Positions 1-4,511 of a stretch of 7,216 nt of DNA are shown here, in pieces (the first letter of the stretch is position 1; each line of letters opens with the position of its first letter). The position numbers were made by a program, and so were the translations under genes. The notes beneath the pieces were generated by a model. That model was not told where the DNA came from. It did no database searches and worked only from the letters and a program-made list of their open reading frames with translations. Origin of the DNA: Desulfobulbaceae bacterium UBA2276 (GTDB lineage Bacteria > Desulfobacterota > Desulfobulbia > Desulfobulbales > Desulfocapsaceae); NCBI GenBank assembly GCA_002347085.1, contig DDWW01000068.1, positions 1 through 7,216 of the forward strand. The letters run 5' to 3'.

Positions 1-211
1 CCTGGGTTACCAAGAGCACTTTTCCAGCTTGTTGAGTCCGGTAACGGAAACGACGATTCAACCTGCACATACTCTTATCGCCGCATTTATAACAATGCAC
101 ACTGATTTGCCGTAAATCGTGGGCTATCGTATACGTTCTTTTTGTCTTACATGCTGGACATTGAAAAAAAATACGATTCTCCAGCACCTGATAATCCTTT
201 GTTTTTCCCAT
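1..211 (-). CDS. Zinc-ribbon / PilZ-like domain protein, N-terminal part (cut by window edge)
   Basis: Reading the minus strand from ATG at 211 gives 70 residues with no stop before the window edge, starting MGKTKDYQVLENRIFFQCPA. Two CxxC pairs (C18/C21 and C40/C43) sit 19 residues apart, as in a small zinc ribbon. They are followed by a basic stretch LNRRFRYRTQQAGKVLL, whose R54-x-x-x-R58 resembles the RxxxR motif that opens PilZ cyclic-di-GMP-binding domains. The second PilZ motif, D/NxSxxG, would lie beyond the edge and cannot be checked. Start choice: a purine-rich AGAGGGGG (216-223) lies 4 nt upstream, and the other ATG at 213-215 is in a frame that closes quickly. If the reading is right, this is a cytosolic c-di-GMP effector of unknown target. 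The zinc-ribbon part is better supported than PilZ, because only one of the two motifs is visible. Confidence 0.6.
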   Translation of the reverse strand, partial: MGKTKDYQVLENRIFFQCPACKTKRTYTIAHDLRQISVHCYKCGDKSMCRLNRRFRYRTQQAGKVLLVTQ

Positions 212-232
212 GCATCCCCCTCTGGTCAATCA

Positions 233-337
233 TAAGCCGTCGTTCAAAAATAACCAGTACTTTTCAGGTTCATGAACGGCATAAGGGGCCGTAAAGAAAT
301 GGATAAAAAGTATGGGTTATTTCTTAACGGCCCCTAA
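233..337 (-). repeat. Structured intergenic repeat, copy A
   Basis: Read on the minus strand, this 105-bp segment matches 1534-1658 read on the plus strand in three colinear blocks. The blocks are 323-337 (14 of 15 bases), 271-285 (15 of 15, CATGAACGGCATAAG on plus) and 233-246 (14 of 14, TAAGCCGTCGTTCA on plus). It holds a long hairpin, 284-300 with 319-335, in which 16 of 17 positions pair around an 18-nt loop. It also holds a second palindromic pair, GCCGTTCA (minus 280-273) with TGAACGaCGGC (minus 246-236). The whole lies between the znuA stop and the zinc-ribbon/PilZ-like gene, in a 158-bp gap with no ORF. The first hairpin could also stop transcription, but the T-tract is poor on both strands. 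A REP/MITE-like family is inferred; other genomic copies cannot be seen here. Confidence 0.75.
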
Positions 338-369
338 ATTTTGAACGCTGGTTTTTCTGGTACCCTTGC

Positions 370-1308
370 CTATTGAGCCACAAGTGCCGCTTGCACCTTG
401 TGGGCCATAATCTCTATATTGCTGAGCACCTCTTCGGCCAGTGGGTCAAGGGGCACGACCTCACCGTTTATGGCGGTGGCCACGGTCTGGGCGCTCTTGG
501 GGTCAAACTGGGGCTGAACAAAGATCACTCGAGCCTTGCCGGCTGTGGCTTCTGTAATCAAGGCGGCAAGTTGTCTGGGGCTGGGAGATTTGCCGCCCGT
601 TTCTATGGCCTTCTGATGCAGGTGATAGGCCTGGGCAAAGTAACCGAAGGCCGGATGAAAGACATAAAAGGATGCGCCCTGATACGGTGCCAGCTCACCT
701 TCGACCCTCTGGTGCACCTGATCAATGGCCTTGTTTGTCGCCAGCAGATTGTGTTCATAGGTTGATTTGTTGGCCGGATCGGTCTCGATCATGGCCTGGG
801 CCATATTCGTGGCCATGATCTTCAGGTTGACCGGTGAGAGCCAGATATGGGGGTCAAGACCAGCCTGGTGGTCGTGCATCTGTTTGGCAGTGCCGTGATC
901 GCCACCACGATCATGTTCAGTATCCCGGTGGGTATCCTTGTCATCTTCGATCATGGGAATTTTGGTAATGGAGGCCGCCATGTCTATCACGCGTAGATCA
1001 GGGACGGTTTTTTGCAGTCGGGGGATGATCTGCCCTTCAAATTGCAGATCAAGGGTGAAATAGAGTTGTGCCCGAGACAGGGCCCCAATCTGTTGGGGAG
1101 TGGGCTCATAGGTGTGCGGATCCTGCCCCTTGCCCACCAGGACATGGGTAGTTACAAACTGACCACCTATCTGTTCGCTGAGCCATTTTTGCGGAGGGAT
1201 GGAGACAAAGACCTCCATCGGCGGGGGCGAGGCCGAAACAGTCGGTACGGTGAAACTGAGAAAAGCGAAGAGGAGGAGTGTTCCGGCGGTTATACGTATT
1301 CTTTTCAT
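370..1308 (-). CDS. znuA: Zinc ABC transporter substrate-binding protein, ZnuA type
   Basis: A 312-residue periplasmic metal-binding protein of cluster A-I (ZnuA/TroA/PsaA). The start at 1308 gives a clear signal peptide: MKRIR, a hydrophobic core TLLLFAFLSF, and a likely cut after TVSA (residue 26). Starting at an upstream in-frame ATG (1446) would add 46 residues before this signal peptide and is unlikely. Expected metal ligands are H65 (GQDPHTYEPTP), H154 (LDPHIWLSP), H218 (VFHPAFGYF) and D288 (VPLDPLAE). A third ligand of His rather than Glu fits zinc over manganese. Between H65 and H154 is a charged His-rich loop (about residues 119-152, five His), as in zinc-specific members. No znuB or znuC lies next to it, so it is an orphan binding protein in this window. 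No convincing ribosome site or Zur operator was found upstream. Repeat copies A and B flank the gene in opposite orientations. Confidence 0.9.
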   Translation of the reverse strand: MKRIRITAGTLLLFAFLSFTVPTVSASPPPMEVFVSIPPQKWLSEQIGGQFVTTHVLVGKGQDPHTYEPTPQQIGALSRAQLYFTLDLQFEGQIIPRLQKTVPDLRVIDMAASITKIPMIEDDKDTHRDTEHDRGGDHGTAKQMHDHQAGLDPHIWLSPVNLKIMATNMAQAMIETDPANKSTYEHNLLATNKAIDQVHQRVEGELAPYQGASFYVFHPAFGYFAQAYHLHQKAIETGGKSPSPRQLAALITEATAGKARVIFVQPQFDPKSAQTVATAINGEVVPLDPLAEEVLSNIEIMAHKVQAALVAQ

Positions 1309-1655
1309 CTGCTTGCTCTTGATGGAGGGAATTTTACTACTGTGATACCCTCTATGTACTCCATGCCCATAAAAAAGCGAGAAAGAAAAAGGGCTTGTGG
1401 CTGAAAGGTGAAGAACAAAGGGGGTGGGCAAAGGTGCGAGCGACATGGTCAGATGAAAAAAGAGAGGCGGCCCAATCTGTTGAACAGGTCAGGCCGCCTC
1501 GGAGGGGTGGCGCATCAGCAGGATCTGTGCTGATTAGAGGCCGTTAAGCAATGAGCAGTGCTTTTCTTGCTCATTGCTTTTACAGACTCTTATGCCGTTC
1601 ATGCTATTGAATCGTAAGAATTATTTTCGGAGTCTGCGCTTACCTGAACGACGGC
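1309..1655. other. Structured spacer between the porin and znuA genes
   Basis: This 347-bp stretch holds no credible gene. The part nearest znuA (1309-1450) would carry its promoter and leader; a TAAAAT -10-like hexamer (minus, 1331-1336) is present, but no good -35 accompanies it. The rest is dense in hairpins: a minus-strand terminator (1453-1500), a 7-bp hairpin with arms ATCAGCA 1514-1520 and TGCTGAT 1528-1534, a 12-bp hairpin (1546-1557 with 1568-1579), and a 7-bp pair CAGACTC 1583-1589 with GAGTCTG 1630-1636. The last two belong to repeat copy B. Confidence 0.7.
1453..1500 (-). terminator. Rho-independent terminator for the porin transcript
   Basis: Arms GAGGCGGCC (1464-1472) and GGCCGCCTC (1492-1500) form a perfect 9-bp, GC-rich stem. 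Its 19-nt loop contains a smaller palindrome, CTGTTGAACAG. On the minus strand the stem is followed by TCTTTTTTC, a good U-tract. It lies about 155 nt past the porin stop and before the znuA start, so it should separate the two transcripts. Confidence 0.8.
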
Positions 1656-1658
1656 TTA
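1534..1658 (+). repeat. Structured intergenic repeat, copy B
   Basis: This is the second copy of the element at 233-337, in the opposite orientation and 125 bp long. Matching blocks are 1534-1548, 1589-1603 and 1645-1658; the difference in length lies mostly between blocks two and three. Its first stem is a perfect 12-bp hairpin (AAGCAATGAGCA 1546-1557 with 1568-1579, 10-nt loop). Compared with copy A, the pair A-T in AAGAAAT/ATTTCTT is C-G in AAGCAAT/ATTGCTT, a compensated change. The right end of the copy overlaps the porin stop codon (1656-1658). Confidence 0.75.
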
Positions 1659-3029
1659 AAACTTATAGCTGACGTCAAACTGATAGATGCTGACCTGATC
1701 TTCCTTGGCGGCGGCCCAGTCATCAATGCGCTCATAGTTAAGATAGGTGAAATCGGTTGACCAGTTTTTGGTGAAATTGTAGCCAAGCTGTCCTCTCCAG
1801 CCCTGCTTGTTGGTCTTGGAGAGACCATCGCCAAAATCAGAGTCCGAGAGATAGCCAAAGAGCGAATCGGCCTCGACCACGGAGTAAGCCAGACCCATTT
1901 TGAAGTCATTGATCGTGGCATCGGTACCAAGAACCCAGCCAATATCATTATCCTCAGGCAGGCCCGGGAATTTGCTGCCGGCCTGGCCATGGGCGCCATC
2001 GGCACCGAAGTTCATCCAGACCTGACCATAAAGTTTAAGTTTAACCGGGCCCGCAGGAAAACTTACATCGGTGTAGATATCGCCGATGTTCAGTTCATAG
2101 GCATTGGGATCAACACTGCCAAGACCAAGAGATGAGATGGTCGCTGGCTTTAATGGATCTTTCTCAGCATCGTGATCCAAGCCCCATTCTTCGTCGATCA
2201 TCTCATTGCTGTAGGCCTGATAGCCGGTAGCGATCGTGAACTTGCCCTTCTCGCTGAAGGTGCCGTTGTACCCGACCTGTCCCATATAGAGCATGGAGGT
2301 GTCGTTATCCTGTACCATTTTTGCCCCATAAGCGCCGCCGGTGGCAAACACGCCGGTTTTCTGGCCATACGCCAGGGTCATACCGGCAAGCCGGACATCG
2401 CCATCCCAGAAAACCCATGAGGTCTTGTAGGGATTCTCGGACTGACCAAGCATCATGCTGAAATCATTCCATTTGTGCTTGGCGTATGCATAGTCAAGAC
2501 GGATGTCGCCGGTCTCAAAGGGTTTGGCCTCGCTCCAGGTGTCATTGGTGCTGGTGGGATCGTCACCGCCGGTGGCAAGACCGGCGGCTGCCTGCCAACT
2601 CTCTTCTTTATTGTCCCAGACACCGCCTAAGCGGAAACGGGTGCGGAAACGTTCGCGGGTGATATCTGTACCCAGCAAGTCCTTGTACTCCCTGTCCCGC
2701 ATCTCGTAACGAACGCGCAGGTCGCCTTTCAGTTTAATACCGTCAATGAACTCATTGCCGGAGACGGCAAAACCTTTTTTTGCCTCAATGGCATCAATAT
2801 GTTCGGCGTTGGCGGCGACCTTGTTTTTCAGATATTCCATTTCTTCGGGGGCAGAGGCCTTCTGGCCCTTGAGCATGTCGATCTCGGCCTGCTGGTTGCT
2901 GACCTGGGCCCGTAACTCTTGCAGCTCACGTAAAATGGCGTCATTGGAAGAACCCCCTCCAGCCATAGCGGCTGCGGGCAGATACAAGCAGAAGCCGAGG
3001 GCCGCTGCCGTTGATAATACTTTTTTCAT
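1656..3029 (-). CDS. Outer-membrane porin with N-terminal coiled coil
   Basis: A 457-residue protein with a Sec signal peptide (MKKVLSTAAALGFCLYLPAA, likely cut after AMA at residue 23). An alpha-helical coiled-coil segment follows (about 29-84, LRELQELRAQVSNQQAEIDM), then a beta-rich barrel from about residue 95 that begins LKGDLRVRYEMRDREY and RERFRTRFRLGG. It ends in aromatic Phe (FDVSYKF), the usual C-terminal signal for outer-membrane insertion. Alternating aromatic and polar strands, and repeated LxYAY/LGYNF-type strands, agree with the 'putative porin' families seen in Desulfobacterota and Bacteroidetes. The coiled coil may form a periplasmic stalk in a trimer. The start is fixed by a strong AAGGAG (3035-3040) 5 nt upstream. 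The gene is divergent from pstS, so a role in anion or phosphate passage is possible but only inferred; substrate choice cannot be read from the sequence. Confidence 0.85.
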   Translation of the reverse strand: MKKVLSTAAALGFCLYLPAAAMAGGGSSNDAILRELQELRAQVSNQQAEIDMLKGQKASAPEEMEYLKNKVAANAEHIDAIEAKKGFAVSGNEFIDGIKLKGDLRVRYEMRDREYKDLLGTDITRERFRTRFRLGGVWDNKEESWQAAAGLATGGDDPTSTNDTWSEAKPFETGDIRLDYAYAKHKWNDFSMMLGQSENPYKTSWVFWDGDVRLAGMTLAYGQKTGVFATGGAYGAKMVQDNDTSMLYMGQVGYNGTFSEKGKFTIATGYQAYSNEMIDEEWGLDHDAEKDPLKPATISSLGLGSVDPNAYELNIGDIYTDVSFPAGPVKLKLYGQVWMNFGADGAHGQAGSKFPGLPEDNDIGWVLGTDATINDFKMGLAYSVVEADSLFGYLSDSDFGDGLSKTNKQGWRGQLGYNFTKNWSTDFTYLNYERIDDWAAAKEDQVSIYQFDVSYKF

Positions 3030-3269
3030 TTTTTCTCCTTTCTCCGTTAAAAATTAAACAAACTGATTGATTCCTTTCTTCATACTCATCACTTACCGTT
3101 TGCCCCCATTGGGCGTAGTAAAAATAAATGTCTGCATATTCATTTATCTCTTTGAACAATGCGGTGACAGTAGTGTAGTGTTTTTAGGATAGGGTTATTG
3201 TTGTGTTTTGAGATCGTTAATTATTAGTTACGATAGCGTTTGGACGGCGGGGCGAGATGTTTCAAAAAA

Positions 3270-3313
3270 CCCTGTTCGTCTCCTAACGGAATCCTCATCA
3301 ATTCCTAACACAA
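3270..3313 (+). promoter_or_regulatory. Candidate Pho-box-like operator: 11-bp-period direct repeats
   Basis: TCCTAAC (3281-3287), TCCTCAT (3292-3298) and TCCTAAC (3303-3309) start exactly 11 bp apart, separated by 4-bp spacers GGAA and CAAT. A weaker unit, CCCTGTT, sits 11 bp upstream at 3270-3276. OmpR-family regulators such as PhoB bind 7-bp direct repeats with 4-bp spacers, and this lies upstream of pstS. The core differs from the enteric CTGTCAT, sharing only TCAT in the middle unit. The geometry is seen directly; binding by PhoB is inferred. Confidence 0.5.
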
Positions 3314-3387
3314 AGGGGGCACAGTGTGGCGTATCACTTACCGGCCCACATCCCTCCTTTGGGTACAAGCCATCAAAATTCTTGTTT

Positions 3388-3393
3388 AAGGAG
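3388..3393 (+). promoter_or_regulatory. Ribosome binding site of pstS
   Basis: AAGGAG lies 7 nt before ATG 3401. It selects this start over the in-frame ATG at 3326, which has no such site and would place 25 residues ahead of the signal peptide. Confidence 0.85.
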
Positions 3394-3400
3394 ATTTGCA

Positions 3401-4396
3401 ATGAAGATGCAGAAAAGTTTGATCGGAAAGGCAGTGAAGAAGGTAATGCTGGCCGGTTGTCTGGTGGCCGTAGCGGCCACTGGTGCTGTGGCTGCGGGAG
3501 AAGTTGATGCCAAAATTCCGGTGTACCAGAAAATCAGTGGAGTTTCCGGGGATGTAAACAGTATCGGTTCCGACACCTTGAATAATCTGATGACCTTTTG
3601 GGCTGAGTCATTCCGCAAGGAATATCCCAATGTCCGCATCCAGATTGAGGGCAAGGGCTCAAGCACCGCACCGCCGGCCCTGATTGCCGGTACTGCCCAG
3701 TTAGGCCCTATGTCCCGGGCCATGAAAAAAGATGAGGAAGATGCCTTTGTCAGCAAGTACGGGTATCCAGTGACCAAGATCGGCGTGGCCCTTGACTCCT
3801 TGGCGGTTTTTGTCCATAAGGACAACCCGATCAAGGGACTCTCTTTGCCACAGGTTGATGCCATCTTCTCCAAGACCCACAAGGGTGGAATCACAGAGGA
3901 TTTTAAAACTTGGGGACAACTTGGCCTGACTGGTGAGTGGGCAGCCCTGCCGCTCAGCCTTTTTGGTCGTAACTCGGCCTCCGGCACCTACGGGTTTTTC
4001 AAGGAACACGCCTTGTCCAAGGGTGACTTTAAGGACACTGTTAAAGAGCAACCAGGTTCGGCCTCGGTGGTTATGGGTGTGACCGAAGATCGCTCCGGCA
4101 TTGGGTATTCCGGTATCGGCTATAAGACCTCCGGCGTCAAGGCCGTCGCCTTGAGTGCCAAAGAGGGTGAGCCTTTTGCTGAGGCCAATTATGAAAATGT
4201 TCTGTCCGGCAAATATCCCCTGTCTCGGACCCTGTATATCTATGTCGGCAAGGAACCCAACAAGCCATTGCCGGCGGTGACTGCCGAGTTCTTGAAGTTT
4301 GTCCTCTCTAAAGCAGGCCAGGAGATTGTGGTAAAAGATGGCTATATGCCATTACCGGCTGAAGTTGTAGCCAAAGAGCTGGCGAAACTCAATTAA
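3401..4396 (+). CDS. pstS: Phosphate ABC transporter substrate-binding protein PstS
   Basis: A 331-residue periplasmic phosphate-binding protein, first gene of the pst operon. It binds phosphate and hands it to PstC/PstA. Binding-site motifs of the PstS family are visible: GSDT (56-59), GKGSSTAPPALIAGT (from 84), GPMSR (102-106) and GRNSASGTYGFFKEH (189-203), the loop that holds the anion with Ser and Arg side chains and helix ends. The signal peptide has n-region MKMQKSLIGKAVKK and a hydrophobic core VML...ATGAVA, probably cut near residue 31. A lipobox-like LAGC (17-20) is present, but only three hydrophobic residues precede it after KK, so a soluble periplasmic protein seems more likely than a lipoprotein. 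Length and motifs match the form that accompanies long PstC/PstA permeases in pseudomonads and relatives. A Pho-box-like array lies about 90 nt upstream, and a terminator-like hairpin follows. Confidence 0.95.
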   Translation: MKMQKSLIGKAVKKVMLAGCLVAVAATGAVAAGEVDAKIPVYQKISGVSGDVNSIGSDTLNNLMTFWAESFRKEYPNVRIQIEGKGSSTAPPALIAGTAQLGPMSRAMKKDEEDAFVSKYGYPVTKIGVALDSLAVFVHKDNPIKGLSLPQVDAIFSKTHKGGITEDFKTWGQLGLTGEWAALPLSLFGRNSASGTYGFFKEHALSKGDFKDTVKEQPGSASVVMGVTEDRSGIGYSGIGYKTSGVKAVALSAKEGEPFAEANYENVLSGKYPLSRTLYIYVGKEPNKPLPAVTAEFLKFVLSKAGQEIVVKDGYMPLPAEVVAKELAKLN

Positions 4397-4403
4397 GGGA
4401 GAG

Positions 4404-4488
4404 AGGCTGAAGGCTGGAGGAAAGGTATCACTCAATATGCGATGCCAAAATACCAACAGTCTTCAGCCTTACAGCTTTCAGCCTTTTT
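4404..4488 (+). terminator. Leaky terminator or attenuator in the pstS-pstC spacer
   Basis: AGGCTGAAGGCTG (4404-4416) can pair with CAGCTTTCAGCCT (4472-4484) over 13 bp including one G-U, followed by TTTTT (4484-4488). The same left arm can instead pair with CTTCAGCCT (4461-4469) over a perfect 9 bp, so the two folds exclude each other. Loops are long (about 48-55 nt), which weakens the case. Partial termination here would favour PstS over the permeases, as is common after binding-protein genes. The arms also look like copies of a short GGCTGAAG-type repeat. Confidence 0.5.
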
Positions 4489-4511
4489 AATCTTCAACCC
4501 TCCAGAACTCC

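Larger units (their letters stand above)
3030..3400. promoter_or_regulatory. Divergent control region between the porin and pstS
   Basis: This 371-bp gap serves two divergent genes and holds no credible ORF of its own. It is AT-rich in the porin-proximal half. It contains an 11-bp direct repeat ATCACTTACCG (3088-3098 and 3333-3343), lying 58-59 nt from each start codon, and an array of 7-bp repeats at 3281-3309. A weak plus-strand promoter candidate is TTGAGA (3208-3213) and TACGAT (3229-3234) with a short 15-bp spacer; another -10-like hexamer is TATCAC at 3332-3337. No promoter could be assigned with confidence to the porin. Confidence 0.6.

Noticed and set aside
1309..1446. A 46-residue N-terminal extension of ZnuA from ATG 1446
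   Set aside because: It would bury the clear signal peptide beginning MKRIR, and its composition looks like translated spacer.
1309..1460. Zur operator upstream of znuA
   Set aside because: No palindrome of the GTTATA-n-TATAAC kind was found.
3161..3172. Enteric-type Pho half-site CTGTCAC on the minus strand toward the porin
   Set aside because: The partner half-site 11 bp away matches at only about 3 of 7 positions, so it may be chance.
3326..3400. pstS start at ATG 3326
   Set aside because: No ribosome site precedes it, and it adds 25 residues before a good signal peptide. AAGGAG selects ATG 3401.
3414..3460. PstS as a lipoprotein through LAGC (residues 17-20)
   Set aside because: Only three hydrophobic residues lie between KK and the motif, and the hydrophobic core continues past the cysteine, which fits ordinary signal peptidase I processing better.
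3373..3987. 204-codon open frame antisense to pstS
   Set aside because: It is a mirror of the pstS coding frame, with no independent support.
4437..4490. 17-residue ORF in the pstS-pstC spacer (MRCQNTNSLQPYSFQPF)
   Set aside because: GGAGG at 4416-4420 is too far upstream (about 16 nt), and the sequence is explained by the hairpin arms.
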